Part shown: in pieces, positions 28,207 through 38,359 of the stretch
Position numbering within the stretch: position 1 is the stretch's first letter
How the letters are laid out: the number at the start of each line of letters is the position of its first letter
Assembly: GCF_002096845.1 (NCBI RefSeq)
Contig: NZ_NCVK01000058.1
Location: 102,578-166,577 of the forward strand
DNA from: Streptococcus mitis
Lineage (GTDB): Bacteria > Bacillota > Bacilli > Lactobacillales > Streptococcaceae
DNA length: 64,000 nt
Reading direction: 5' to 3'
The notes under the pieces: generated by a model
The model's input: only the letters and a program-made list of their open reading frames with translations
Told to the model about the DNA's origin: nothing
Databases searched by the model: none
Program-made: the position numbers and the translations under genes

Positions 28207-30165
28207 ATGAAGACAAAAAAGCGTGTCCTTAGTGCAGGCCTGACTTTTACGGCTGCTTTGCTTTTAGTTGCTTGCGGTCAATCAGGTTCAGATACAAAAA
28301 CTTACTCATCAACCTTTAGTGGAAATCCAACTACATTTAACTATTTATTAGACTACTACGCTGATAATACAGCCATTATTACTAACCTAGTTGATGGCTT
28401 GCTTGAAAATGATAACCATGGAAACCTAGTTCCATCTTTGGCAGAAGACTGGTCTGTTTCAAGCGACGGTCTGACTTATACCTATAAACTGAGAAAAGAT
28501 GCCAAATGGTTCACGGCTGACGGTGAAGAGTACGCCCCAGTCAAGGCACAAGATTTTGTGACAGGTATCAAGTACGCAGTGGATAATAAATCCCAGGCCA
28601 TTGACTTGATTCAAAACTCGATCAAGGGCTTGAATGATTATATTACAGGAGCGGATTCTGACTTTTCTAAGGTTGGGGTGAAGGCCATTGACGACCAGAC
28701 GGTGGAGTATACTTTGGTACGCCCAGAGCCTTACTGGAATTCAAAAACAACCAATAGTATTCTTTTCCCAGTGAATGAAGAGTTTCTAAACTCAAAAGGG
28801 AAAGACTTTGGGACCCTATCTCCAAATAGCATTCTCTACAGCGGACCTTATTTGTTAAAAGACTTCACATCAAAATCATCTATCGAGTATGTGAAAAATC
28901 CGCATTACTACGATCATGACAAAGTATCAATTGAACACGTAAAATTGGCTTACTTTGATGGTTCAGACCAAGAATTGACCATCCGTAACTTTGAAAGTGG
29001 AGCTTATTCTATCGCTGGGGTTTATCCAAATAGTTCTAACTTTGCTAAGACCAAAGAGAAATATAAGGATAATATCGTCTATAGCTTGCAGGACAAGACT
29101 TCTTGGTATTTCAATTTCAACGTTAACCGTAAGGCCTACAACCATACGTCTAAAACGACAGATGAGCAGAAGAAGTCAACTGAGACAGCTGTTTTGAATA
29201 AAAACTTCCGTCAAGCAGTGAACTTTGCCTTGGACCGCACAGCCTATTCTGCCCAGTCAAATGGGGAAGAGGCGGCTAGCAAGACCCTTCGAAACACCTT
29301 AGTGCCTCCTACATTTGTCCAAGTTGGAGACAAGACCTTTGGAGAAGTAGTCGCTTCTAAATTGGTCAACTACGGCACAGAATGGTCAGGTATTAACTTG
29401 GCAGATGCTCAGGATGCCTATTTCAACAAAGAAAAAGCCCAAGCAAAATTTGCGGAAGCTAAAAAAGAATTGGCGAGTCAAGGTGTGACTTTCCCGATTC
29501 ACTTGGATGTGGCAGTTGATCAGACAAGTAAAAATGCTGTGACAGGCATGAACTCAGTTAAACAGACCCTTGAGTCAATTTTGGGTGCCGATAACATTGT
29601 CATTGATGTTCAACAACTTTCAACAGATGATTTTAATAACGTAGCCTTCTTGGCACCGACACCAGCTGATCGAGATTATGATTTGAACTTTGATGGTTGG
29701 GTAGGTGACTACCAAGATCCGTCAACTTATCTTAATCCTTTCAATGCAGAGGATGGGTTCTACCTCAAGATTTTTGGTCTAGATGCTCAAGAAGATAAAG
29801 CTAAGATTGCTAGCTTGGGGCTTGATACTTACACCAAGATGCTCAAAGATGCAGATAGTGAAAATAAAGATGTAGCCAAACGCTATGAAAAATATGCTGA
29901 AGCACAGGCTTGGATGATTGACAATTCTCTGATTATGTCAGCTATGTCAAGTGGTGGTACAGCATCTGTGACCAAAGTGACGCCATTTACAAGAGGCTAT
30001 TCACTGGTCGGTATCAAGGGTGATGGCAATAACTACAAGTACATGAAACTGCAAAAAGATACTGTGACAACCAAACAGTTTGAAGAAGCCAAGACTAAAT
30101 GGGAGCAAGAAAGCAAAAAAGCAATCGAAAAAGCTCAAAAAGAAGCAGAAAATCATGTTAAATAA
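28207..30165 (+). CDS. AliB-like oligopeptide-binding lipoprotein
   Basis: Surface lipoprotein that captures oligopeptides for the Ami/Opp importer; 652 residues, full family length. Lipobox LVAC with Cys23. SBP_bac_5 core: FNYLLDYYADNTAIITNLVDGLLEND...LVPSLAEDWSVSSDGLTYTYKLRKDAKW, and late FDGWVGDYQDPSTYLNPF. It is intact, whereas many encapsulated pneumococci carry only a relic here and non-encapsulated ones carry aliB-like genes (aliC/aliD) in place of the capsule. It has its own promoter and terminator, is not part of the cps transcript, and is a paralog of aliA on the other flank. Confidence 0.92.
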   Translation: MKTKKRVLSAGLTFTAALLLVACGQSGSDTKTYSSTFSGNPTTFNYLLDYYADNTAIITNLVDGLLENDNHGNLVPSLAEDWSVSSDGLTYTYKLRKDAKWFTADGEEYAPVKAQDFVTGIKYAVDNKSQAIDLIQNSIKGLNDYITGADSDFSKVGVKAIDDQTVEYTLVRPEPYWNSKTTNSILFPVNEEFLNSKGKDFGTLSPNSILYSGPYLLKDFTSKSSIEYVKNPHYYDHDKVSIEHVKLAYFDGSDQELTIRNFESGAYSIAGVYPNSSNFAKTKEKYKDNIVYSLQDKTSWYFNFNVNRKAYNHTSKTTDEQKKSTETAVLNKNFRQAVNFALDRTAYSAQSNGEEAASKTLRNTLVPPTFVQVGDKTFGEVVASKLVNYGTEWSGINLADAQDAYFNKEKAQAKFAEAKKELASQGVTFPIHLDVAVDQTSKNAVTGMNSVKQTLESILGADNIVIDVQQLSTDDFNNVAFLAPTPADRDYDLNFDGWVGDYQDPSTYLNPFNAEDGFYLKIFGLDAQEDKAKIASLGLDTYTKMLKDADSENKDVAKRYEKYAEAQAWMIDNSLIMSAMSSGGTASVTKVTPFTRGYSLVGIKGDGNNYKYMKLQKDTVTTKQFEEAKTKWEQESKKAIEKAQKEAENHVK

Positions 30166-30172
30166 TGAGGAG

Positions 30173-30198
30173 CGAGGTTTCGTAAGGAACCTCGTTTT
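30173..30198 (+). terminator. Terminator after the AliB-like gene
   Basis: CGAGGTTTC (30173-30181) / GGAACCTCG (30186-30194), four-base loop, followed by TTTT. Confidence 0.85.
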
Positions 30199-30312
30199 AA
30201 TATTTATATAGTAAATTTATCGATGTAATTATTTGCGAGTCAAAAAGAATGTTTCGGAAAGAACATGAAAACGCCTTACCCAAGTGGATTTACCCCACAA
30301 GTGTATTTTTTA

Positions 30313-30321
30313 TGATATAAT
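30313..30321 (+). promoter_or_regulatory. Capsule operon promoter
   Basis: Perfect extended -10 TGATATAAT (30313-30321) 34 bases before the cpsA GTG; no convincing -35. It has the usual position of the streptococcal cps promoter and precedes a run of same-strand genes with gaps of at most about 51 bases up to 48165. Confidence 0.75.
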
Positions 30322-30355
30322 AAAATGAAATAAAAATTGATAATAGAGGTATATC

Positions 30356-31804
30356 GTGAGTAGATCTTCGAAGCGAGCTCGTCAGGGTAAAACAAAGATT
30401 ATGATTAGTTGGGGGTTGCTAGCTATCTATGCTGTACTAGCGGTCTTTTTATTGTTTTTGATTTTCAAGTACAATATGCTAGCCTTCCGATATCTCAATA
30501 TAGTGGTTGCTGTCTTAATTGTAGTCTTAGCCATCTTGTGCTTCTTTTTAATCTACTTTAAAAAAGTAAAAACTTTGACGATGATTTTGTTGTTATTAGG
30601 TATTCTGATTAACGGAACTTCTCTGTTTGTAGTGGGACAGTTCATTGGATTGACCAGTCATTTGAATACAACATCGAACTACTCAAATTATTCGATGAGT
30701 ATTGCTGTATTATCAGATAGTCCAATTGATAATATTAGTCAAGTGACCAGTGTAACGGGGCCAACAGGTACGGATAATGAGAATATTCAAAAGCTAATCG
30801 CTGATATTAAGACGAGTCAAAATAAGGAATTGACAGTCGAAGAAAGTAGCTCCTATCTTGCGGCTTATAAGAGCTTGCTAGCCGGTGATACAAAGGCAAT
30901 CATTCTAAACAGTGTCTTTGAAAACATTATCGAATCAGAATATCCTGACTATGCTTCAAAAATTAAGAAAATCTATACCAAAGAATTAACCAAGACGGTT
31001 GAAACGCCAAAAGATGTCAAAGGTGACAGTTTCAACGTTTATATCAGTGGAATTGATACTTATGGTCCAATCAGTTCGGTTTCTCGTTCGGATGTCAATA
31101 TCATTATGACAGTTAATCGTGAAACTAAAAAGATTCTCTTGACAACAACACCTCGTGATTCGTATGTTCCAATTGCAGATGGTGGTAACAACCAAAAGGA
31201 TAAGTTGACCCATGCGGGGATTTATGGGGTAGATGCTTCCATTCACACACTGGAAAATCTCTACGGTATTGACTTGAACTATTATGCTCGTTTGAATTTC
31301 ACCTCTTTCTTGAAATTGATTGATCTCCTTGGTGGGGTGGATGTCTATAATGATCAAGAGTTTAATGCACATACAAATAATGGGCAAAATTATCCGGTAG
31401 GTACATTACATTTGGATTCAAAAGACGCTCTTGGATTTGTACGTGAGCGTTATTCTTTGGCAGATGGAGATCGAGATCGTGGTCGCAACCAGCAAAAGGT
31501 CATTGTTGCAATTCTGCAAAAGTTAACCTCGACAGAAGCTTTGAAAAATTATGACAGTATTATAAAGGGTCTACAAGATTCAATTCAAACCAATATGCCG
31601 CTTGAAACTATGATGAATTTAGTTAATGCCCAGCTAGAGAGTGGTGGAACTTATAAGATCAATTCGCAAGATCTTAAAGGAACAGGGCGTATGGATTTGC
31701 CATCCTATGCCATGCCTGACAGTAACCTCTACATGATGGAGATAAGTGATAGCAGTTTAGAGTCAGTCAAGGCTACAATCAATGATGTGATGGAAGGAAA
31801 ATAA
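30356..31804 (+). CDS. cpsA: Capsule regulator / LytR-CpsA-Psr ligase CpsA (Wzg)
   Basis: Membrane protein of the LCP family that attaches capsule polymer to the wall and influences capsule amount. 482 residues: three N-terminal hydrophobic segments (about 15-105), an extracellular accessory domain, then the LCP catalytic domain with [26 protein letters not shown] and [20 protein letters not shown]. The arginines of the last motif bind the pyrophosphate head. GTG start at 30356 with GAGGT at 30346-30350. First gene of the capsule operon, 6 bases before cpsB. Confidence 0.95.
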   Translation: MSRSSKRARQGKTKIMISWGLLAIYAVLAVFLLFLIFKYNMLAFRYLNIVVAVLIVVLAILCFFLIYFKKVKTLTMILLLLGILINGTSLFVVGQFIGLTSHLNTTSNYSNYSMSIAVLSDSPIDNISQVTSVTGPTGTDNENIQKLIADIKTSQNKELTVEESSSYLAAYKSLLAGDTKAIILNSVFENIIESEYPDYASKIKKIYTKELTKTVETPKDVKGDSFNVYISGIDTYGPISSVSRSDVNIIMTVNRETKKILLTTTPRDSYVPIADGGNNQKDKLTHAGIYGVDASIHTLENLYGIDLNYYARLNFTSFLKLIDLLGGVDVYNDQEFNAHTNNGQNYPVGTLHLDSKDALGFVRERYSLADGDRDRGRNQQKVIVAILQKLTSTEALKNYDSIIKGLQDSIQTNMPLETMMNLVNAQLESGGTYKINSQDLKGTGRMDLPSYAMPDSNLYMMEISDSSLESVKATINDVMEGK

Positions 31805-31810
31805 GACAAA

Positions 31811-32542
31811 ATGATTGATATTCATTCGCATATTGTATTTGGTGTGGATGATGGTCCTAAAACGAAGCAAGAAAGCAAGGCGCTTCTGACAGAAGCCTAT
31901 AGGCAAGGGGTAAGGACTATTGTATCGACATCACATAGACGAAAAGGAATGTTTGAAACTCCTGAGGAGACAATAGCAACAAATTTCCAAGAAGTTAAGG
32001 AGATAGCCAAGGAAGTGGCTCCGGACTTGACCATTCTCTATGGAGCAGAAATTTATTATACACATGATGTGCTTGAGAAGTTAGAAAAACAGGTGATCCC
32101 AAGTCTCAATGGAACGCGATACGCACTCATTGAGTTTAGTATGGCTACCCCATATCGGGAAATCCATACTGCTTTGAGTAATCTTCTCATGCTTGGGATA
32201 ACGCCTGTAGTTGCCCACATTGAACGTTACCATGAATTAGAAAATAACGAAAAACGGGTAAAAGAATTGATTGATATGGGTTGCTACACTCAAATCAATA
32301 GTTCAAGCATTTTAAAACCAAAGTTATTTGGGGATAAATATAAATTTATGAAGAAACGAGCTCGCTATTTTCTAGAGCATGACTTGGTACATTTTGTTGC
32401 TAGTGATATGCACAATTTAGACCAAAGACCGCCTTATATGAAAGAAGCCTATGAGATCGTCTCAAAACAATACGGTGAAAGAAAGGCAAGAGAATTATTT
32501 ATCGAAAATCCTCGCTTCATCTTAGCTGATCAAATTATTTAG
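31811..32542 (+). CDS. cpsB: Capsule protein tyrosine phosphatase CpsB (Wzh)
   Basis: Metal-dependent PHP-family phosphatase that removes phosphate from the tyrosine tail of CpsD. 243 residues. Metal-binding histidines in [18 protein letters not shown] at the N-terminus, a further site in GAEIYYTHD, the HIERYH segment, and the C-terminal [12 protein letters not shown]. Canonical second gene of streptococcal Wzy-type capsule operons. Confidence 0.95.
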   Translation: MIDIHSHIVFGVDDGPKTKQESKALLTEAYRQGVRTIVSTSHRRKGMFETPEETIATNFQEVKEIAKEVAPDLTILYGAEIYYTHDVLEKLEKQVIPSLNGTRYALIEFSMATPYREIHTALSNLLMLGITPVVAHIERYHELENNEKRVKELIDMGCYTQINSSSILKPKLFGDKYKFMKKRARYFLEHDLVHFVASDMHNLDQRPPYMKEAYEIVSKQYGERKARELFIENPRFILADQII

Positions 32543-32550
32543 GAGTTGAC

Positions 32551-33243
32551 ATGAAAGAAAATAAAGAAATCGCAATTGATGTTGTTCAATTATTTAAAGT
32601 TCTTTGGAAGAAAAAAATCGCTATTATCCTAACGGCGATTGTGGCGGCTTTAGTTGCTTTTGGTGTAAGTAGTTTTGTACTGACACCTGAGTATTCGAGT
32701 ACGACACGGATTTATGTGGTCAATAGGAATCAATCAGAAAATGCAGGGTTGACCAACCAGGATTTGCAGGCTGGTACTTACCTAGTAAAAGACTATAAGG
32801 AAATTATCCTTTCGCAAGATGTACTGGAGAAAGTCATTTCAAATCTTAAATTAGAGCAATCAGGCAAAGGATTAAGCAAGAAGATTCAAGTAACAGTGCC
32901 TGTGGATACTCGTATTGTATCAATTGTTGTAAAGGATGATCAACCAGAAGAGGCCAGTCGTATCGCCAATGCTCTTCGTGAGGTGGCTGCTGAAAAAATT
33001 ATTAAAGTTACTCGTGTATCAGATGTGACTACACTAGAGGAAGCGAGACCAGCCCTAACACCATCCTCACCTAATATTCGTCGAAATACCTTACTTGCTT
33101 TTCTAGCAGGTGGGGCAGTGATGGTTATTTTGATCTTATTACTTGAATTATTGGACGATCGTGTTAAACGACCAGAAGATGTGGAAGAAGTAATGCAGGT
33201 TGCACTTTTAGGAATTGTTCCAGATTTGAATAAGTTAAAATAA
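32551..33243 (+). CDS. cpsC: Capsule chain-length regulator CpsC (Wzd)
   Basis: Membrane adaptor of the CpsC-CpsD tyrosine kinase (Wzz family), 230 residues. A membrane segment near 24-46 and another near 180-198 bracket an extracellular domain ([40 protein letters not shown]). The C-terminal [15 protein letters not shown]...LGIVPDLNK is the conserved tail that contacts CpsD. It sits 10 bases before cpsD. Confidence 0.95.
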   Translation: MKENKEIAIDVVQLFKVLWKKKIAIILTAIVAALVAFGVSSFVLTPEYSSTTRIYVVNRNQSENAGLTNQDLQAGTYLVKDYKEIILSQDVLEKVISNLKLEQSGKGLSKKIQVTVPVDTRIVSIVVKDDQPEEASRIANALREVAAEKIIKVTRVSDVTTLEEARPALTPSSPNIRRNTLLAFLAGGAVMVILILLLELLDDRVKRPEDVEEVMQVALLGIVPDLNKLK

Positions 33244-33253
33244 GGGAGAAAAT

Positions 33254-33955
33254 ATGCCAACATTAGAAATCGCACAAAAGCATTTGGTTTTTGCCAAAAA
33301 AGCTGAAGAACACTATAATGCTTTACGCACCAATATTCAATTAAGTGGTGATGATTTGAAAGTTCTTGCCATTTCATCTGTCAAACCTGGTGAAGGGAAG
33401 TCTACAACGTCAACTAATATCGCCTGGGCTCTTGCGCGTGCAGGCTATAAAACATTACTAGTAGATGCGGATATCCGTAACTCAGTTATGTCTGGTGTCT
33501 TCAAGTCAAGAGAAAAAATTACTGGATTGACTGACTTTTTGGCAGGGACCGCAGACCTCTCTCATGGACTTTGTGATACCAATGTTGAAAATTTATTTGT
33601 TATTCAGGCAGGTTCTGTATCACCTAATCCAACAGCCCTCCTGCAGAGTGAAAATTTCCATACCATGATTGATACCTTGCGTAAGTATTTTGACTATGTC
33701 ATTGTCGATACGGCACCGATTGGGATGGTCATTGATGCTACCATCATTACGCAAAAATGTGATGCTTCTATCTTGGTAACGGCAGCTGGAGAGACGAAAC
33801 GACGTGATGTCTTAAAGGCTAAAGAACAGTTAGAACAAACAGGAATTCCATGTTTAGGTGTAGTTCTAAATAAATTTAACACAGAAGTTGAAAAATATGG
33901 AGCTTATGGAGCTTATGGAGTCTATGGTTCCTATGGAGCTTATGGGAAGAAATAA
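33254..33955 (+). CDS. cpsD: Capsule autophosphorylating tyrosine kinase CpsD (Wze)
   Basis: BY-kinase that works with CpsC to control polymerisation and export. 233 residues: Walker A SSVKPGEGKSTTS, Walker A' LLVDADIRNS and Walker B VIVDTAPIG. The C-terminal tail carries alternating tyrosines (five YG units after KYG), the phosphorylation cluster. It is the last conserved gene of the operon; base composition drops to more AT-rich directly after it, where the type-specific genes begin. Confidence 0.95.
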   Translation: MPTLEIAQKHLVFAKKAEEHYNALRTNIQLSGDDLKVLAISSVKPGEGKSTTSTNIAWALARAGYKTLLVDADIRNSVMSGVFKSREKITGLTDFLAGTADLSHGLCDTNVENLFVIQAGSVSPNPTALLQSENFHTMIDTLRKYFDYVIVDTAPIGMVIDATIITQKCDASILVTAAGETKRRDVLKAKEQLEQTGIPCLGVVLNKFNTEVEKYGAYGAYGVYGSYGAYGKK

Positions 33956-33965
33956 TTAGTTAAAA

Positions 33966-34598
33966 ATGTATTTGATTTTAAAAGATACTTTAGATAGATT
34001 TTTGGCGTTTTTTCTATTTATTACCTTGATAATCATACCGATTATTCCTATAACGATTCTGGCTATTTGGATAGAAGATCCAGGAGATGTTTTCTATTTA
34101 CAAGATAGAGTTGGTTTAAATGGAAAAAAATTCAAAGTAATAAAGTTTCGGAGCATGTATAAAGATGCTGATCAGAGAATAAAGGAAAGTATTAATAGTG
34201 GTAAAACTGATCGTCTAAATTTTAAAGAACATTCTCAAAGTATGGCTACAAAAGTCGGTAAAGTGATACGAAAACTTTCAATTGATGAATTACCTCAATT
34301 ATTGAATATTATAAAAGGTGATATGGCTATAGTGGGACCTCGTCCATTACAACAATTTGAGATCACTCATCATATTCTTACCCATAAAGAAATGGGTAAT
34401 GCTTTAAAGATGTCTAAAAGATTGTCTGTGAAACCTGGTTTGCTTTGTTATTGGCAAGTTACGCCAAATAAAAATGACATGCCTTTTGGTGATAGAATGG
34501 ATCTAGATTTATTATATATTGAGAATGTATCTTTAAAGACTGATTTTTTGCTTATTTTGAAGGGATTTTATACAGTTTTAATGGGTAATAATAATTAA
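33966..34598 (+). CDS. Capsule priming sugar-phosphate transferase (short type)
   Basis: Starts the repeat unit by moving a sugar phosphate to undecaprenyl phosphate. 210 residues: one N-terminal hydrophobic segment (about 10-32) and the bacterial sugar transferase catalytic domain (DRVGLNGKKFKVIKFRSMYKDAD, LSIDELPQLLNIIKGDMAIVGPRP, VKPGLLCYWQV). It lacks the four extra membrane segments of CpsE/WchA glucose-phosphate transferases, which are about 450 residues, so it belongs to the small initial transferases such as those for galactose or N-acetylhexosamine phosphates. Sugar choice is not readable. RBS is weak. Confidence 0.88.
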   Translation: MYLILKDTLDRFLAFFLFITLIIIPIIPITILAIWIEDPGDVFYLQDRVGLNGKKFKVIKFRSMYKDADQRIKESINSGKTDRLNFKEHSQSMATKVGKVIRKLSIDELPQLLNIIKGDMAIVGPRPLQQFEITHHILTHKEMGNALKMSKRLSVKPGLLCYWQVTPNKNDMPFGDRMDLDLLYIENVSLKTDFLLILKGFYTVLMGNNN

Positions 34599-34599
34599 T

Positions 34600-35391
34600 A
34601 TGAAGAATATAAAAATATTAGTAGCTACACATAAGAAATATAAAATGCCCAGTGATACAAGTATGTATCTACCAATTCATGTAGGATGTGAAGGGAAGAA
34701 AAATTTAGGATTTCAAGGTGACAATTCAGGAGAAAATATTTCTAATTTAAACCCTTATTATTGTGAATTAACTGGCTTGTTTTGGGCTTGGAAAAACTTA
34801 GATTGTGATTATCTAGGTTTAGTACATTATCGTCGTTATTTTACTAAAATGACTAGAGGGTACAATGAATCAATAAATATTGATGATGTAATTTTAAATA
34901 GATTTGAAGTTGAGAAATTGTTAGAGAACGCAGATATCATTGTTCCTAAAAAAAGAAAATATTATATTGAAACTCTTTATTCTCATTACGATCATACTTT
35001 TGATGGTACTCATTTAGATTTAGCTAGAAAAATGATTGAAATGAAGAATCCAGAATATCTTTTTAGTTTTGATAAGGTAATGAAGCAAAGAAGCGGATAC
35101 ATGTTTAACATGTTCATTATGAAAAAAGAACTGGCAGACGATTATTTTTCTTGGCTATTTCCTATTTTGGATAGTATGTATGAAAGTATGGATTTATCAG
35201 ATTTAACTGATTTTGAGGCTAGATTATTTGGAAGAGTTAGTGAACTACTATTTAATGTGTGGTTAGATAAAAACAATCTAAAGATTAAGGAAGTCCCTTT
35301 TATGTACATGGAAAAGGTTGACTTGTTTAAAAAAGGAATGTCATTTTTAATGGCGAAATTTTTTGGAAAGAAATATGGACAGAGTTTCTAA
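34600..35391 (+). CDS. DUF4422 glycosyltransferase-like capsule protein
   Basis: 263 residues, cytoplasmic. Recognised as DUF4422 from KILVATHKKYKMPSDTSMYLPIHVG, NLNPYYCELTGLFWAWKNLDCDYLGLVHYRRYF and DIIVPKKRKYYIETLYSHY. Members are found in capsule and exopolysaccharide clusters and are regarded as glycosyltransferases, sometimes galactosyl. It starts 1 base after the priming transferase stop, so it may be the second enzyme of the pathway. Confidence 0.82.
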   Translation: MKNIKILVATHKKYKMPSDTSMYLPIHVGCEGKKNLGFQGDNSGENISNLNPYYCELTGLFWAWKNLDCDYLGLVHYRRYFTKMTRGYNESINIDDVILNRFEVEKLLENADIIVPKKRKYYIETLYSHYDHTFDGTHLDLARKMIEMKNPEYLFSFDKVMKQRSGYMFNMFIMKKELADDYFSWLFPILDSMYESMDLSDLTDFEARLFGRVSELLFNVWLDKNNLKIKEVPFMYMEKVDLFKKGMSFLMAKFFGKKYGQSF

Positions 35392-35442
35392 TAATTATAT
35401 AGACTATTTTACTAGAAAAGATTGAGAGAAATTGGTCAATAA

Positions 35443-36279
35443 ATGAAATCAGAGATAGAAATTATTCAGAGTAAAATTATAGAGTTGTTAAAATTATTTA
35501 TAGATATCTGTGAAAATAATGACCTGACATATTATGCCTTGGGTGGAACCTTGTTAGGTGCTGTGAGGCATAAGGGCTTTATACCTTGGGATGATGATAT
35601 AGATTTAGGTATGCCAAGAGAGGATTATGAACGATTTAAACAAATTGCTACTGAACAAATTAATGGTAAGTATCAGTTTTTGAGTGAGGATACACCAGGA
35701 TATAGAAAAGCATTTTCTGTAATTAGAGACACATCAACAAAAATCATGATGAATTATAGTAATGTCGAACAAGAAGAAAGTTTGTGGATTGATATATTTC
35801 CAATAGATGGCTTACCCAGCAAAGGCATAAAGAAAAAAATTCATGAAAAACGGTATTTATATAGACGAATGATGGTTCAATTATCTCAATTTAATAGTAT
35901 TGTAAATCAGAATAAAGCTGATAGACCTTGGCATGAAAAATTGATAATCAAAATAGCAGATCGTTTAAAAATAGAAAATATTTTATCGTTTGAAAAACAA
36001 CAACACAAATATATAAAAGCTATAAAGAAATATTCAGTGATGGAGGGTTATGCAGGTAATTTTACAGGGGCATATAAACTTCGTGAGTTAGTACCAAGTT
36101 GTTATTTTGGTGAACCTGTTAAATTAGATTTTGAAGGAATAAAACTGAACTGTCCAAATAAATATCAAGATTACCTCAAAGCAATATATGGTAATAATTA
36201 TATGACATTACCTCCAATTGAACAAAGACTTCCTCATCAATATAGAGTTATAAGTTTAGGAGAGAGTATAGGTGAGTAA
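35443..36279 (+). CDS. LicD family phosphotransferase
   Basis: 278 residues. The LicD/FKRP signature is near residues 30-62: LTYYALGGTLLGAVRHKGFIPWDDDIDLGMPREDYERF, with the acidic DDDID metal site. LicD proteins transfer phosphocholine or other phospho-substituents from CDP-activated donors to surface sugars; in capsule loci the donor may instead be CDP-glycerol or CDP-ribitol derived. Its presence predicts a phospho-substituent on the polymer. It overlaps the next gene by 8 bases. Confidence 0.88.
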   Translation: MKSEIEIIQSKIIELLKLFIDICENNDLTYYALGGTLLGAVRHKGFIPWDDDIDLGMPREDYERFKQIATEQINGKYQFLSEDTPGYRKAFSVIRDTSTKIMMNYSNVEQEESLWIDIFPIDGLPSKGIKKKIHEKRYLYRRMMVQLSQFNSIVNQNKADRPWHEKLIIKIADRLKIENILSFEKQQHKYIKAIKKYSVMEGYAGNFTGAYKLRELVPSCYFGEPVKLDFEGIKLNCPNKYQDYLKAIYGNNYMTLPPIEQRLPHQYRVISLGESIGE

Positions 36280-37243
36280 GATTAGAAAAGCACAAGCTTA
36301 CTATTTAGATATTAAAAATAAGAAAAAATATTTTCCTTCAAATGTTTTAAATTGGCAACTTTTAGGAAAATTTTTGGGACAAGTACCAAACGTGATAGGT
36401 GAAAATCAAGCAAGATTTTTTTGCGAAAAACGTCACCAGAAAACAAAAGAATTTCTAAAACTACATTTTGATGAATTTGTAGAAAATTATAATTTTACTC
36501 AAGATAATCTCGAAAATAAAAAAATTATTTGGACATTGTGGTGGCAAGGTTATGATAATGCTCCTGAAATTGTAAAGTACTGTTTAGATAATATGAAAAA
36601 ATTAGCTCATGAAAATGGTTTTGAATTTTATTGTTTAGACGAATCCACCTTTGAGCGCTATGTTAAAATTCCTGAATATCTAAAATTAAAAATTAAAAAA
36701 GGTTATATTTCAATTGCAAATATTTCAGATATGATACGTGTTTGTCTTCTTTCGCAGTATGGTGGAACTTGGATTGATTCAACAGTGTTCATTCATTCGT
36801 CTTTTAAATGGGATAACTTTTCTAAATCTTATTTTACAATAAAGACAGGTGAGATGACAGATTATTCTCCAAATGTTTCCAAGAATCGATGGAAGACTTT
36901 TTTATTATCAGGGAATAGTTCGTTATACGAATTTACTCGTGATTTTTTCTTTGAATATTTTAAAAAATTTGATTATGTCATTGATTATTTATTGATTGAC
37001 TATATTTTTGATATAGCATTTGATACAAATACCGAGATAAAAAAACAAATGCTGGAATTAGAATCAACAAATCTGAATTTGTTTTGGCTTGAAAATCATT
37101 TTTCTGAAAAATTTGATAGGAACATATGGAAACATATTTCAGAAAATACGAAAATTTTTAAAACGACTTATAAATTAGATACAAAAATAAAATGTGATTC
37201 TGAGAATTATTACTCAGCCTTAATTAAAAGTAAATTGAAATGA
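36272..37243 (+). CDS. GT32-like capsular polysaccharide glycosyltransferase
   Basis: 323 residues. The central region (KIIWTLWWQGYDNAPEIVKYCLDNMKK, then ISIANISDMIRVCLLSQYGGTWIDSTVFI) is the capsule-synthesis/GT32 pattern in which the final acidic residue pair coordinates the nucleotide-sugar metal. No membrane segments. GTG start at 36272, inside the last codons of the LicD gene, with TAGGAGAGA upstream. Donor and linkage unknown. Confidence 0.82.
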   Translation: MSKIRKAQAYYLDIKNKKKYFPSNVLNWQLLGKFLGQVPNVIGENQARFFCEKRHQKTKEFLKLHFDEFVENYNFTQDNLENKKIIWTLWWQGYDNAPEIVKYCLDNMKKLAHENGFEFYCLDESTFERYVKIPEYLKLKIKKGYISIANISDMIRVCLLSQYGGTWIDSTVFIHSSFKWDNFSKSYFTIKTGEMTDYSPNVSKNRWKTFLLSGNSSLYEFTRDFFFEYFKKFDYVIDYLLIDYIFDIAFDTNTEIKKQMLELESTNLNLFWLENHFSEKFDRNIWKHISENTKIFKTTYKLDTKIKCDSENYYSALIKSKLK

Positions 37244-37252
37244 TGGTAAAAA

Positions 37253-38359
37253 ATGAAGAAGATAGCTTTGGTTAAGTGGATTATAAATGGTACCGATGGT
37301 GGATTGAAGGTTGCTACAAACATTGCTAATGAATTATCAGAAGTATATGAAGTCCATTTAATTTCAGTCATTAGTACTGAAGAAATATTTTTTCCGCTAA
37401 GTAGTGTAGTTCGTTATAAAAATTTATCTTCACAAAAGATATCAATGAGTAAGCACTTTGTTAAGGCAGTGAAGTTATTAAGATCATATATTAAAGAAAA
37501 AAATATTGAAGTCCTTTTCGGAATAGGAATGACTATGAATATTGTGGGTGTAACAAGTACTATTGGTTTAAAAACAAGATTTATTTCTTGTGACCACACA
37601 AACTCAATAGTTGACATTGATACTAAAGTTAAGAAAATCCAAAGATATGTTGGAGCAAAGCTTGCAGATAAGATTATTACTCTCACACAAGAAGATCGTA
37701 GAAATTATATAAAAAAATATGGTATTTCTGAGGGAAAAATTGATTACATCTATAATTGGAAAGAAGATGGTCTTTCCAATGTATCTTATAATGATGAGTC
37801 AATGAAAATTGTTACAGTGGGTCGTTTCGATTATCAAAAGGGCTATGATTATCTTGTTCAAGTTGCTAAGAAAGTACTGAAAGAAAAGACTGACTGGACT
37901 TGGGAAATTTATGGTTCTGGTAATCAAGATGAGGTAGATAAAATCAAGGATTTAATCATCAAAAATGATTTGCAAGGTAAGTTAGTCATTAAAGGTCTTG
38001 AAAAAAATCAGGATATGATTTATGGAGATAAAGGAATTTATGTCATGACTTCTCGTTATGAAGGATTACCCTTGGTATTGTTAGAAGCTCAACAATACAA
38101 TCTTCCTATTGTTAGCTTCAGGTGTCCAACGGGACCTAATGAGATTGTTGAAGATGGGGTCAATGGTTATCTAATAGATTGTTATGATACCGATAAGATG
38201 AGTGAGAGACTACTTGAATTGATGGAAGATTCGAACTTGCGAACTTCCTTCGCTAAACATGCCAAGGATAATATGGATAAATTTGATAAAGATAGAATAA
38301 TTCAACAGTGGATTGATTTAATTGAGGAAATGACTGGAGGGAATAATTTTGAAACCTAA
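37253..38359 (+). CDS. Glycosyltransferase, GT4 family
   Basis: 368 residues, two Rossmann-like domains (GT-B). The N-terminal half contains the glycine-rich GTDGGLKVATNIANEL acceptor side; the C-terminal half has VGRFDYQKGYDYLVQVAKK and the donor-binding SRYEGLPLVLLEAQ with the EX7E glutamates. It transfers one sugar of the repeat unit at the membrane surface. Overlaps the next gene by 11 bases. Confidence 0.9.
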   Translation: MKKIALVKWIINGTDGGLKVATNIANELSEVYEVHLISVISTEEIFFPLSSVVRYKNLSSQKISMSKHFVKAVKLLRSYIKEKNIEVLFGIGMTMNIVGVTSTIGLKTRFISCDHTNSIVDIDTKVKKIQRYVGAKLADKIITLTQEDRRNYIKKYGISEGKIDYIYNWKEDGLSNVSYNDESMKIVTVGRFDYQKGYDYLVQVAKKVLKEKTDWTWEIYGSGNQDEVDKIKDLIIKNDLQGKLVIKGLEKNQDMIYGDKGIYVMTSRYEGLPLVLLEAQQYNLPIVSFRCPTGPNEIVEDGVNGYLIDCYDTDKMSERLLELMEDSNLRTSFAKHAKDNMDKFDKDRIIQQWIDLIEEMTGGNNFET

